50,317 nt of DNA, from IMG/VR virus record IMGVR_UViG_3300022744_000040, positions 1 through 50,317 of that record. One strand, given 5' to 3'. This stretch comes from a virus. A program made the translations under genes and the position numbers. How positions within the stretch are numbered: the first letter of the stretch is position 1; each line of letters starts with the position of its first letter. Below the pieces are notes generated by a model. It was not told the origin of the DNA, searched no databases, and saw only the letters and a program-made list of their open reading frames with translations. Below, piece after piece: positions 1 through 8,354 of this stretch.

Positions 1-7
1 TGGACAT
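1..7 (-). CDS. Start of next head gene (probably gp22 scaffold), cut by window edge
   Basis: An ATG reads leftwards from base 7, preceded by a good ribosome binding site (AGGAG, complement of bases 14-18) and by an exact late promoter octamer at 30-37. Only two codons (Met-Ser) are visible. In T4 the gene after 21 is 22, the major prohead scaffold, so that identity is inferred from synteny alone. Confidence 0.5.
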
Positions 8-29
8 TTAATTCTCCTGTTATGGTAAT

Positions 30-37
30 TATTTATA
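30..37 (-). promoter_or_regulatory. T4-type late promoter (TATAAATA)
   Basis: Minus-strand TATAAATA is an exact match to the T4 late promoter -10 element, which is read by host RNA polymerase with a gp55-type sigma factor. It lies in the short gap after gene 21 and 23 bases before the next start codon. Confidence 0.7.
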
Positions 38-40
38 AGA

Positions 41-694
41 CTATTTAGTAGATAAGAATTTTAAGTATTGTTGGAACGCGGCAACCTTGGTTTCTTGCAG
101 TTGTTTTGAGCTAGCCTTGACGATGGATTCCTTGATCTGCTCAACTTGTTGGGCTTTGATAACGCCGTTATCCCATACCCACTCAACGCCTTCCATAATC
201 CCCTGAACGAACGCATCTGGAGCTGAAGGATCAGCTACAACGTCAGCCGCTGTTGCGAGGAAGAAGTCATCTTGGACTTCCATAATACCATTAACTTCTT
301 TGAGAGAGCCCATACCGCGCGTAGATACGCCTAGTTGAACGCCACTCTCCAATAAATTTCTTGCAATATCGCCCATAGGTGTGCCAAGAATCTTAGCCTT
401 ACCCATGAAGTCATTTCCGCTTTGTTTCAATTCAACAATCTTAATGCACACACGATCAAGATTGATTGCAGGACCATTTGGATGTCCCAATTCACCAAGA
501 GCGCGGTTCGTGTCGACGTATTCTTTCGAATAGCGTTGAACTTCACGTTCTAGAACTGGAAGCTTGTAGATACGACCATTGCGGTTCTTTTGTTCTGCTT
601 GCATGAAAGGACCAACAATGTAGAGGTCCTTTTTGCCGTTGCGTTCTTCTACGAGGTATTGAACGTCTTCTACTAATTCTGTGAATAGTTTCAT
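41..694 (-). CDS. 21: Prohead core protease gp21
   Basis: This 217-aa protein (T4 gp21 is 212 aa) is the serine protease that cleaves the scaffold and capsid precursors during head maturation. The N-terminal NRNGRIYKLPVL stretch (about residues 37-48), the GELGHPNGP segment holding the candidate catalytic His71, and GVSTRGMGS holding the candidate nucleophile Ser124 all fit the gp21/U9 protease family. It follows the portal and core genes and precedes the presumed scaffold gene, as in T4. The glutamate- and lysine-rich C-terminus could be the part processed during self-activation; that is inference. Identity is firm. Confidence 0.93.
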   Translation of the reverse strand: MKLFTELVEDVQYLVEERNGKKDLYIVGPFMQAEQKNRNGRIYKLPVLEREVQRYSKEYVDTNRALGELGHPNGPAINLDRVCIKIVELKQSGNDFMGKAKILGTPMGDIARNLLESGVQLGVSTRGMGSLKEVNGIMEVQDDFFLATAADVVADPSAPDAFVQGIMEGVEWVWDNGVIKAQQVEQIKESIVKASSKQLQETKVAAFQQYLKFLSTK

Positions 695-706
695 ATTGGT
701 ATCTTC

Positions 707-976
707 TTAATAGTATCCAACCGAAACGGCAAATACGCCCGAAGCTGAATTGCTTTCGAATGTGTCTGTTGGTTGTTTGAGTACTGACTCACTATCAAAG
801 TTACATCCAGCAGCACCGAGCACGATAGTGCCGATCGATACGCCGTTAGCATTCTTTTGTGTGATCAGAGAAGGAGAAGCGGATGTGTTGACGATACGTA
901 CAACTTTTGCTCCACTTACTGTATTAGCAGTCGTGAGAGTGATAGAGGTCGATAAGATCTTAATGTTATCAGACAT
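707..976 (-). CDS. Small beta-rich head-cluster protein, function unknown
   Basis: An 89-aa protein rich in Ser, Thr, Val and Asn, with no signal peptide or membrane segment. It has a strong ribosome binding site (GAGGAG) and sits between a core-protein gene and the protease gene 21, where T4 has no equivalent gene. The pattern (VVRIVNTSAS, then IGTIVLGAAG, then SASGVFAVSVGYY) suggests a small beta-sandwich. It resembles in outline the 106-108 aa proteins beside the fibres at 18469, 27334 and 33878, although no close sequence identity is visible. A virion decoration or core component is possible. I do not recognise a named family. Confidence 0.75.
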   Translation of the reverse strand: MSDNIKILSTSITLTTANTVSGAKVVRIVNTSASPSLITQKNANGVSIGTIVLGAAGCNFDSESVLKQPTDTFESNSASGVFAVSVGYY

Positions 977-978
977 GA

Positions 979-1632
979 TTACTCCTCTTCGCTTTCATTC
1001 AATACGCCTTGAACCATTTCGAGAAGTTGTTCGAATTGCTCATCTGATTCAAGCATCTCAACGAATTGTTCGCGAGATTCGTCATCTTCTAGGCTCTCGT
1101 AAACAGCTTCAAGCATCGTTGTGATCGCTTCGACTTCTTGTTCTGCCTGCTCTGCTAGCACTGCTTCGAGAATGTCATCGACTTGTTCTTCTTCAGCAAC
1201 TTGCTTAGCTTTTGCAGTAGCAATAGCCATTTTCTTAGCGTCGCTATATTCTGGGTGGTCGCGTTTAATTGCATCAGCAATCTCTTTACGCTTAACCAAT
1301 TCTGCGTTCGATAGATGTCTTTCATTAACATCTTCGCTTTCCTTGGCGTTGTAACCATGACGTGTAGACTTACGTTCTACAGCCTTGACGTTTGAAGCTT
1401 TGAACAGTTTATCATCGTTGCCATTAGCATCAGCTGTTTTCTTAACTTCATGGTCGTCTACAAATTCTTGTGTGCCAAGAGTGGCAGCGGATGGACCGCC
1501 CTTTTCAGAAGTGACAGTATTGTCGTGGTAGACTTTTTTAGGGCCGATCTCTCCAGGCTTACGTGAGCCCTGATCGTGCTTCGGACCCTGGAAGCCTTTT
1601 AATCCTTCAAGCAGATTGTTCAGCGTTTTCAT
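979..1632 (-). CDS. Acidic prohead-core-like protein (position of gp68)
   Basis: A 217-aa, highly charged, low-hydrophobicity protein. The first 90 residues are Gly/Lys/Asp rich and probably disordered. A basic helical segment with HPEYSDAKKMAIATAKAK follows at about 125-145, then a strongly acidic helical tail of roughly 70 residues ending in ESEEE. The charge pattern suits an internal core or scaffold protein cleaved by gp21. It starts inside the preceding gene (26-base overlap) behind a GAGGAA ribosome binding site. T4 has gene 68 here; similarity is by position and composition only. Confidence 0.75.
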   Translation of the reverse strand: MKTLNNLLEGLKGFQGPKHDQGSRKPGEIGPKKVYHDNTVTSEKGGPSAATLGTQEFVDDHEVKKTADANGNDDKLFKASNVKAVERKSTRHGYNAKESEDVNERHLSNAELVKRKEIADAIKRDHPEYSDAKKMAIATAKAKQVAEEEQVDDILEAVLAEQAEQEVEAITTMLEAVYESLEDDESREQFVEMLESDEQFEQLLEMVQGVLNESEEE

Positions 1633-1918
1633 GTGATTCCTCGGACTCTTGGTTTTCTTCCTCTGCCGATCCTTCTATCTCAGTCTCAGTTTCTGTTTCT
1701 GTTTCAACTTCAAGTTGTTCTTCAGATTCAGCTTCCACTTCGTCTTGATCAACTTCAGGCTCGGCAATCATATTCTGAGCAATTTCAACCTTACGGGATT
1801 GAATTGCATCAGCAACACGCTGGCCGATCAATTGATCGAAAGCAGATGATGTATTGACCGCATCTTTGCTCAAAGCAAATCTAACGATATCAGCAGGGGT
1901 ATAAGTTGGTGTTGTCAT
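1607..1918 (-). CDS. Prohead core protein (gp67-like)
   Basis: Starting at the second in-frame ATG (base 1918), which has GAGAG just upstream, gives 103 aa. The alternative ATG at 1930 would add four residues but overlaps the presumed late-promoter initiation region. The N-terminal half (ADIVRFALSKDAVN ... RKVEIAQNMI) is a short helical domain, and 'RKVEIAQ' is a common feature of T4-like core proteins. The C-terminal half is nearly all Glu, Thr and Ser, including a TETETETE run. T4 gp67 is a similarly small acidic core protein immediately downstream of the portal gene. Confidence 0.78.
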   Translation of the reverse strand: MTTPTYTPADIVRFALSKDAVNTSSAFDQLIGQRVADAIQSRKVEIAQNMIAEPEVDQDEVEAESEEQLEVETETETETEIEGSAEEENQESEESHENAEQSA

Positions 1919-1930
1919 GTTTCTCTCCAT

Positions 1931-1938
1931 TATTTATA
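1931..1938 (-). promoter_or_regulatory. T4-type late promoter (TATAAATA)
   Basis: Exact minus-strand TATAAATA in the gap between the portal gene and the core gene. It lies 13 bases before the preferred start codon, so the leader would be very short and would begin close to the ribosome binding site. Confidence 0.6.
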
Positions 1939-1942
1939 CATT

Positions 1943-3550
1943 TCAATTTTGTTGTGGGACATCGGGCACCGGAGGTGGAACTACGCCACCATGTGGAACA
2001 GGAGTTCCATCAGGCATCACTGGAGGATTGAGGATCGGATCTTTAGCCTCTTCCTTAATCTCTTTGTCCATGCGCTTTCTCATTTCTTCATCTTGGCCGA
2101 AGATATATGAGCGAGCCCACTTGTGCGAATAGTACTTACCAATCACGTTAGAGTTCAACATATTCTGATACGTTGATAGTTTGTCGTTCAGAATTTCGTT
2201 GTCTTTTAGTTCTGCAAAGAAATTATCTTTTGCATACTTGAATTTGATCTTAGGAGCAATGTCCTTCCAATCATCTTGTGTAATGATCTGCTTGAGCACC
2301 AATTGCTTCTCGAGCGATTTGATAAACAAGTGATTGAAGCGAATGCGCAAGCGGCTAATGAATTTAGCAAACTTAACTTCGTCTCTAGAAATTTCTGTTG
2401 CGCGGCCAATACCAAATGTTTGATCACTTTGCATGCGTCCCACAGGAACATTAAGCGAACGGTATAGACCTTTTTGGAAGTATTCAACGTCGGTCATTTC
2501 GCCGAGGTTTTGACCTCCTGGCAATGTCTCAATTTGAGTACCACGGTTGCCTTCGCGGCGTGGCAGCCAGTAATCTTCCAACATCGTCATAAACTTACGA
2601 TCGTCGCGAATCTCACCAGTACCAGAGTCGTAAACGACCTTATTCTTATAGCGAGTCATCATATCACGCAGATATTGCTCCGCCTTCATCTTTGGAAGGT
2701 TACCAACGTCGATGTAGAAAATCTTACGTTCAGGAGCACGCGAAATACGATATATGACAGTGGCATCTTCAAGCGCTCTCAGTTGATTGAGTGGCTTGAT
2801 TGCTTTATGGAGGTGCGATATGATCAACGAATTTGTCTTGTCGAGCAGACCAGATGTACAGTGAATGATGCTATCCTTAGCAATCTTCATCCCTGTTGTA
2901 ACTGGTGTAGACAACCCTGCAACAGCTGGCTTACCGCCAAACCCTTTATCGTTGTAGAGGAAGTATTCGTTGCCTGCTACCGGAATAGTAGCATCGCCAC
3001 CCATACCAGTATTGCTGTTTGTTACTTTCTTGCGCTTGTTTTCTCTGACCTTTTTGATCTTACGTGGGTCAATGTAACGCAATTCTTGAATCCCGTCCTT
3101 GGGATTGTTCTTATCGATGATCGCATGATAGTATAGACGACCATCGACATACCAACGTTTGAACACATCGTAACCTTGATGTTCAAAGTCTAATAGTGTC
3201 AGTATGTTTGAAAATTCTGCATCGATTGCTTTTTTGACTGTATCTGGTAGATCGCGGAGATTTTCCAAATTGATTTCAACAGTCTCATCCTTATCATCGA
3301 TAACGATCGTTTCGTTTACGATGTCATCGACAGCTGAGTCGACTTCAGGGTGTAGTGCCATTTCGCGATACTTGGTGACTAATTCACCTTCGTTCTTCGC
3401 TGCACCTTCTAGATCAACGACAGTACCATAGGAACCACCCGCAGCTACAACAACTGCGCCATCATCGTTTTGTTTTGGTATGAATTCGTCTAGATCCTGT
3501 TTTACTACAGGAGCCTTACGACGGAACTCGAACCCTAGGAACTCTGCCAT
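1943..3550 (-). CDS. 20: Portal vertex protein gp20
   Basis: A 535-aa protein (T4 gp20 is 524 aa) forming the dodecameric portal through which DNA enters and leaves the head. Recognisable gp20 stretches include the early VDLEGAAKNEGELVTKYREM, a middle GLYRSLNVPVGR segment, and TEISRDEVKFAKFISRLR in the stem/wing part. The C-terminus ends in a proline-rich tail. The order 20, core, core, 21 matches T4. A GGAG ribosome binding site precedes the start, and a GC-rich hairpin separates it from gene 19. Confidence 0.95.
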   Translation of the reverse strand: MAEFLGFEFRRKAPVVKQDLDEFIPKQNDDGAVVVAAGGSYGTVVDLEGAAKNEGELVTKYREMALHPEVDSAVDDIVNETIVIDDKDETVEINLENLRDLPDTVKKAIDAEFSNILTLLDFEHQGYDVFKRWYVDGRLYYHAIIDKNNPKDGIQELRYIDPRKIKKVRENKRKKVTNSNTGMGGDATIPVAGNEYFLYNDKGFGGKPAVAGLSTPVTTGMKIAKDSIIHCTSGLLDKTNSLIISHLHKAIKPLNQLRALEDATVIYRISRAPERKIFYIDVGNLPKMKAEQYLRDMMTRYKNKVVYDSGTGEIRDDRKFMTMLEDYWLPRREGNRGTQIETLPGGQNLGEMTDVEYFQKGLYRSLNVPVGRMQSDQTFGIGRATEISRDEVKFAKFISRLRIRFNHLFIKSLEKQLVLKQIITQDDWKDIAPKIKFKYAKDNFFAELKDNEILNDKLSTYQNMLNSNVIGKYYSHKWARSYIFGQDEEMRKRMDKEIKEEAKDPILNPPVMPDGTPVPHGGVVPPPVPDVPQQN

Positions 3551-3570
3551 TAATTATATCTCCAATTAAC

Positions 3571-3591
3571 GAGGCCGGACTAGCCGGCCTC
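3571..3591 (-). terminator. GC-rich hairpin between genes 19 and 20
   Basis: The complementary arms GAGGCCGG and CCGGCCTC form an 8-bp stem with a 5-base loop in the 48-base gap after the tail-tube gene stop. On the minus strand it is followed by GTTAATT rather than a clear U-run, so it could be a weak terminator, an attenuator or an RNA-stabilising hairpin limiting read-through from the abundant tube transcript into the portal gene. Confidence 0.5.
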
Positions 3592-3598
3592 CATACTA

Positions 3599-4150
3599 TT
3601 AAGCGCCGCCTGCGTCGCCTGTAGTTCCACCTGTAACTTCCCACCAATCGTAGGCGAATGTTACTTGGAACTCTTGAATCGAATCGGTACTATTCCAATC
3701 CAAATCAATAGGTGACACTTCAACTGGGAAAATGCCGTTGAATGTATATTCACGGATTGGTACACCAGTTTTTGAATACTGCGTTACATTTGCAGTTGAT
3801 TTATATAGGAGAGGGGATGCAGCGCCAAATCCACGCAAGTTACCTTGGAACGTGTTGATTTGGTTGGACCACTCTTCCATCGCATTGCGGATCAAGAAGT
3901 CTTCGTCGTTCATGACGACAACTGACCACTCACCGAAAGTACGATCACCGGCTAGACGAACCTTACGACCAAAGTATGGAACTTCGATAACGCCCAGCGT
4001 TGCCGCTGGGATCGAAGAAGCACGTACCATGAACGGGATCTTGATATCGCCGATGCTGTTAGCAGGATTAGAAAGTGTAACCTGGAATAGCGAGCTGCGC
4101 GCGCCACCCAGTGTTAATTGACTTCTAATTTCATTTACATTAAATGCCAT
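3599..4150 (-). CDS. 19: Tail tube protein gp19
   Basis: A 183-aa protein (T4 gp19 is 163 aa) that polymerises into the inner tail tube. The N-terminal RSQLTLGGARSSLFQV, FMVRASSIPAATLG, the GDRTFGEWSV stretch and the MEEWSNQIN segment are typical of myoviral tube proteins. It is the gene directly after the sheath gene, as in T4, and has a strong ribosome binding site (AAGGAGAAC). The Gly/Ala/Thr-rich C-terminal tail is slightly longer than in T4. Confidence 0.95.
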   Translation of the reverse strand: MAFNVNEIRSQLTLGGARSSLFQVTLSNPANSIGDIKIPFMVRASSIPAATLGVIEVPYFGRKVRLAGDRTFGEWSVVVMNDEDFLIRNAMEEWSNQINTFQGNLRGFGAASPLLYKSTANVTQYSKTGVPIREYTFNGIFPVEVSPIDLDWNSTDSIQEFQVTFAYDWWEVTGGTTGDAGGA

Positions 4151-4169
4151 GTCTTGTTCTCCTTGTCTT

Positions 4170-4177
4170 TATTTATT
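4170..4177 (-). promoter_or_regulatory. Possible late promoter (AATAAATA)
   Basis: Minus-strand AATAAATA differs from the T4 late consensus only at the first base. It lies 20 bases before the gene 19 start and upstream of its ribosome binding site, overlapping the last codon of gene 18. Extra transcription of the tube gene would suit its high copy number. Confidence 0.45.
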
Positions 4178-6257
4178 AGAACGATCCTACGATCTCTGAG
4201 AACTCAACGCCAGTTCTAACTGCAACAAAGTTCAACTGGATGAAGTTGATAGACTTAGCTGGCTTAACATAGATGTCGCCAACGAATTGGTTGCTGTCGA
4301 TAACTTGGCTAGTGTTGTTCGAATCGTCACAAACAACCTTGAACGCTGTGATACCACGGCGACCTTGAACGTCACGCAAGAATGGTTCAACGATGTTCTT
4401 GAATTGAGCGCGAGTGAAGTCGTCGTTGAATTCGAACAATAGAGACTTAGCAGCCTTAGCAATTGCCTTTTCCAAGACGATAAACAAACGACGTACGTTG
4501 ATACGATCGAATGCGCTAGCGTTAGCCAACAACGTCTTATCGCCAAACAAGATTGTGCCTTGACCTGGGAATGTAACAACTGGGTTAACACCAGCCTTAT
4601 ACAATACGTCGCGGTCTGCTTTGCCTGGGTTGTAGGCTAGCTTAACGATATTCTTGATCTGACCACGGCTGAAACCAGCTGGCGAGAACCACGGATCGCG
4701 TGTGTCGTCTGTACGTACGCAGAGACCAGCTGTATCGCCGTTCAAAGGAACATAACGGTACACGTCGTTGTACTTGTCATACTGATACTTGTATCCAGAG
4801 TCAAGGACTGCATATGAAGAAGAACGAAGAGCGTTACGGAAAGCAACAACTCGTGTAGCTTCGAGGCCATTTGCACGAACTACGTTAGCTCTTTCTGGAG
4901 AAACGAACACAACGCAATCACGACGACGATCGGCGATATTGTCGATCAAGTAGTTAGCAAGCTGTTCACCTGCTGTGCCGCCACGCGACTTACCAGTCAA
5001 TAGCAACGAGATGTCAACCGATTCAGCAGAAGCGAATTGGTCGTATGCGCGAGTAATTTCACCAAACGATACTGCAGATTCGTCTGGACCATCAGATCCA
5101 TCAACGAACGACAACGACAATGGCTTCGTATTTGTAGACGAGGCGACAGTTGCAGCAGCAGCAGAAGCAGCGTTTGTACGATCGCTCAATGCCCAAATGT
5201 ATTGAGAACCATCATTGATAACTGTCTTGTAGTAGTTTGTTGCGCCATCGACTGTCTTGGCATCAGATGCACGCGACAAACCTTGGTAGATTTCAAGCAC
5301 CGTTCCTGGAACACCAGTGAATTCGCCGTCTTGGTCAACAACTGCAACGTGAACTTCATCAACAGCAGATGTGTTGCCGCCGAACGAACGTTGGTAAGAG
5401 GAAACAGCTGGAGCGCGATCTACGCTGTTGTAGTATTCCCAGAAACGTGTAAATGATGTCGATGTTAGGTTAGCAGACAGGTTGTATGTGCTATCCAAAG
5501 TGATCGAGAAGTATGCATGAGTTGCGTTTGTAGTTGGTGTGCCAATCGATGTGACTTTAGCATATTGCTTGCCAATCGATGTGTTACCCAATTCGATAAC
5601 GTCACCAACAGTCATGGTTGCAGCAACGGCTGCAGCAGCTGTGTTTGCATCAGCTGTGTTAGAACCAACAGCGTTGGCCATCTTAACCAAAGCAGTGTTA
5701 GAACCAACAGTAATAGTAACGTTTGTTAGAGTTGCGTTTGTGCTAACTGTATTAGAAGCAAGCAAGTTAACTGTCGAAGTGTATGCATCTGCAGTATCAC
5801 AGACGGAAATCTTCAATGAGTTACCAACAGCACCAGGCCACTTTGCGACGTACAAAACGTCAGCATCTGTCGATGTGAATGTGTCTTGCTTGTTTTCAAA
5901 GTCGTCTTGGTTGCTAATGTTGAATGTAGTACGGCTTGTTACAGTGCTTGTATTAGCAATAGCGTTCCAAGCACCATCAGTGCTGTTAGCTGAAGTTGTA
6001 TTAGCTGCACGAACAACGTATAGCTTATTGCCATACGCTAAAAAGTTTGCTGCAGAAAAGAAGGTTTCTGCATTGTAATTTGTAGGCTTGCCGAAACGAC
6101 GGACGAGGGTTGACTCGCTGTCAATCAGAATCTTAGTGTCAACTGGACCCCATTTGAACACACCAGCAATAGCGCCTTCGGTTGAAGAAACTGCTGGGGT
6201 AACGGTAGTTAAGTCGATCTCTGAAACGTTTACGCCTGGACTTACTTGAAATGGCAT
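4176..6257 (-). CDS. 18: Contractile tail sheath protein gp18
   Basis: A 693-aa protein (T4 gp18 is 659 aa) that forms the sheath around the tube. The N-terminal FQVSPGVNVSEIDLT, the SSTEGAIAGVFKWGPV segment, the conserved C-terminal part (NDDFTRAQFKNIVEPFLRD) and the terminal FVAVRTGVEFSEIVGSF are characteristic. A long Asn/Thr/Val/Ala-rich stretch at roughly residues 125-300 probably corresponds to the variable outer sheath domains. An exact late promoter and a GGGGAGATC ribosome binding site precede it. Confidence 0.96.
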   Translation of the reverse strand: MPFQVSPGVNVSEIDLTTVTPAVSSTEGAIAGVFKWGPVDTKILIDSESTLVRRFGKPTNYNAETFFSAANFLAYGNKLYVVRAANTTSANSTDGAWNAIANTSTVTSRTTFNISNQDDFENKQDTFTSTDADVLYVAKWPGAVGNSLKISVCDTADAYTSTVNLLASNTVSTNATLTNVTITVGSNTALVKMANAVGSNTADANTAAAAVAATMTVGDVIELGNTSIGKQYAKVTSIGTPTTNATHAYFSITLDSTYNLSANLTSTSFTRFWEYYNSVDRAPAVSSYQRSFGGNTSAVDEVHVAVVDQDGEFTGVPGTVLEIYQGLSRASDAKTVDGATNYYKTVINDGSQYIWALSDRTNAASAAAATVASSTNTKPLSLSFVDGSDGPDESAVSFGEITRAYDQFASAESVDISLLLTGKSRGGTAGEQLANYLIDNIADRRRDCVVFVSPERANVVRANGLEATRVVAFRNALRSSSYAVLDSGYKYQYDKYNDVYRYVPLNGDTAGLCVRTDDTRDPWFSPAGFSRGQIKNIVKLAYNPGKADRDVLYKAGVNPVVTFPGQGTILFGDKTLLANASAFDRINVRRLFIVLEKAIAKAAKSLLFEFNDDFTRAQFKNIVEPFLRDVQGRRGITAFKVVCDDSNNTSQVIDSNQFVGDIYVKPAKSINFIQLNFVAVRTGVEFSEIVGSF

Positions 6258-6298
6258 GTGGATCTCCCCAATTTAGGTTATAATTTAGACTTCTTGGT

Positions 6299-6306
6299 TA
6301 TTTATA
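6299..6306 (-). promoter_or_regulatory. T4-type late promoter (TATAAATA)
   Basis: Exact TATAAATA on the minus strand in the 55-base gap between genes 17 and 18, about 42 bases before the sheath start codon. This gives the abundant sheath mRNA its own start, independent of terminase transcription. Confidence 0.72.
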
Positions 6307-6312
6307 ATTTCG

Positions 6313-7926
6313 TCAATTCCATAGCCAATTGCCGTCGTCATGTGCGACAGCTACCAAAGGTTGTTCCTCATGTACGTCCATTCCATCATCTACAACACCA
6401 AAAGGAAGCATCGATTCTTCGATTGCACTCTCATTATCTGCATGTAAACTCGATCGTATATCCGTGCTTGTTAGTTCTTTGACATATGGTTGTTGGATCA
6501 ACCACGAGAACAACACACTACACATTACTAAGTCATCATTGCCTTCTTCTGCTTCATACGAATCTCCCTTGGCGGAGAATCGGAATAGCTCATTTAGAAG
6601 GTCTTCGTCAACAACGAGGAATTTACTAGATTCCACCATTGTTTTGAAATTACTGCAGCCAACACGCTTTACCGTCTTTGATGTCTTAACACCAAGCACA
6701 GCATTTCCCTTATAGCCCGCGGATATGTGCTGGCCTGTTTTAGGGTCATTCGCCGTAAAGAACATGAATTCGTATTCAAGATCGTGATAAAGAATGTCCG
6801 CTACTTGCTTGCCGACGTCATTCGACTCAACAAGCACATATGCATTATTATATAGTTTTGCGAATTGATATATGTAATTAGGGTACAAAAGAGTGGAAAT
6901 CTTGTTGTTCCTATACTTCGCTACCACCTTATAGGGTAATTCTGTTACATCATATACTATAAAAGCACAATAATCTTCGCCGATACCTCTTGACGTATCT
7001 GCGACAATGATGTATGATCGGCCTTGTGCCGGATCTGAATATAGCTTAACGTGGTCTGTTTGCTTGATTGGATTCTCATAGACCAGTGTTCTAAGGATGG
7101 ATCCATCAATCAGTGTGCTGGATGATCCTAGGAATTCACACTCATATTCTTGTCGGAACTGTTCAACGGACGTGTTCCGGATGATCATTTCCTTCCACTC
7201 TTCATCTCTTCCTGGCACTTGAGACCAGTGAACGTCCACTCTCTTGTAATCGTTTCTAGCTTCTTCGCTGTCTTTCCACAGCTTGTAGAACATATTCAAG
7301 CCGTTTGGCGTTGAAGTGATAACGACCTTGGACGACTTACCAGACGAAATCGTTGGGTAAACGGATTGGAAGAATTCTTCTTGTAGGTGGTTTGGGACGA
7401 ACGCAAATTCGTCAAGGTAGATCAGATTCTGAGACGTACCACGAATAGCAGAGCTGGATGTTGCAGATGCAAGAATCTTCGATCCGTTCGCTAATTCAAT
7501 ATAGCCTTTGTTCCACTCAATAACACCTTGTTGTAGCCATTTTGGCAAGTGCTCGAACGCCATCTGAATACGACCCAAGATTTCACGAGCTTGTGATAAC
7601 TTGTTAGCTAAGATGGCGGTGGAGAAGTTTTCGTTGAATAGCGCAAAGTGAAGCAAGATGGCAGCAACAGTCGTCGTCTTACCGACTTGACGAGGCATCT
7701 TACATATTGTGTATCTGTTTTCGGACGTAACGAGATCAACGATGTCTCGCTGGAAATCCCACATTTCAAATGGGATCAAACCCCTATCAACGTTAACGAT
7801 CTGTACGTACGTTTCGATGAAGTAGAGCGGATTGGATGCGCATTTTCCAAACTCTACAACTTGCTCGGGGGTCATTTCGACCTGTTCGCGAGCTCCAGAT
7901 AAATTTTGATTGCCGTTATATGACAT
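6313..7926 (-). CDS. 17: Terminase large subunit gp17 (packaging ATPase/nuclease)
   Basis: A 537-aa DNA-packaging motor (T4 gp17 is 610 aa). The ATPase domain shows Walker A MPRQVGKT at 77-84 (Lys83), Walker B LIYLDE at 168-173 and a coupling motif TSTPNG at 204-209. The C-terminal RNase H-like nuclease has the acidic residues expected for metal binding: Asp310 in IIVADTSRG, Glu367 in YVLVES, and Asp464/Asp465 in GNDDLVM. It overlaps the gene 16 stop by one base, so the two subunits are translationally coupled. All catalytic residues appear intact. Confidence 0.97.
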   Translation of the reverse strand: MSYNGNQNLSGAREQVEMTPEQVVEFGKCASNPLYFIETYVQIVNVDRGLIPFEMWDFQRDIVDLVTSENRYTICKMPRQVGKTTTVAAILLHFALFNENFSTAILANKLSQAREILGRIQMAFEHLPKWLQQGVIEWNKGYIELANGSKILASATSSSAIRGTSQNLIYLDEFAFVPNHLQEEFFQSVYPTISSGKSSKVVITSTPNGLNMFYKLWKDSEEARNDYKRVDVHWSQVPGRDEEWKEMIIRNTSVEQFRQEYECEFLGSSSTLIDGSILRTLVYENPIKQTDHVKLYSDPAQGRSYIIVADTSRGIGEDYCAFIVYDVTELPYKVVAKYRNNKISTLLYPNYIYQFAKLYNNAYVLVESNDVGKQVADILYHDLEYEFMFFTANDPKTGQHISAGYKGNAVLGVKTSKTVKRVGCSNFKTMVESSKFLVVDEDLLNELFRFSAKGDSYEAEEGNDDLVMCSVLFSWLIQQPYVKELTSTDIRSSLHADNESAIEESMLPFGVVDDGMDVHEEQPLVAVAHDDGNWLWN

Positions 7927-8354
7927 TACTGATTCTGCTTGAGCATCTTCAATAGCTCAGCTGTGGTACCAACAAACATATTGTTGGTCACTTTGTTTGG
8001 ACCGGCCGCTTGACCATCGACTGGCTTATCCAAGTCCTTCTTGCGCTTAGACAGATCCATTAGATCCTTGCTTGCATCGACTGTCGTCTTAACAAGTGCA
8101 GCTGCAACCTCATATGCACGCGGATGTTGACTCATCCCTGCAACTTCCAAGATACCGTTCAGAGCTTCTTGGCCCTTCTCAATTGCCGCAATCATATTAC
8201 CGCGTGCATACTCGAAGTCATCATCAATCTGATTGTTCGACGACAAGACGACAGTCGCTGGTGGCAGGATGTCTCTGCCAGTGATTACTTCGGCTGGGAG
8301 TGGAGAAAGATTTAGCGAATCGCCAATCTTATCCTTTGGTTGTGATGTATCCAT
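7926..8354 (-). CDS. 16: Terminase small subunit gp16
   Basis: A 142-aa protein (T4 gp16 is 164 aa) that assembles as a ring, recognises viral DNA and regulates gp17. The central helical stretch (ARGNMIAAIEKGQEALNGI, then HPRAYEVAAALVKTTVD, then SKDLMDLSKRKKDLD) is the characteristic T4-type gp16 coiled-coil core. The gene starts 26 bases inside the end of gene 15 and its stop overlaps the gene 17 start. Confidence 0.92.
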   Translation of the reverse strand: MDTSQPKDKIGDSLNLSPLPAEVITGRDILPPATVVLSSNNQIDDDFEYARGNMIAAIEKGQEALNGILEVAGMSQHPRAYEVAAALVKTTVDASKDLMDLSKRKKDLDKPVDGQAAGPNKVTNNMFVGTTAELLKMLKQNQ

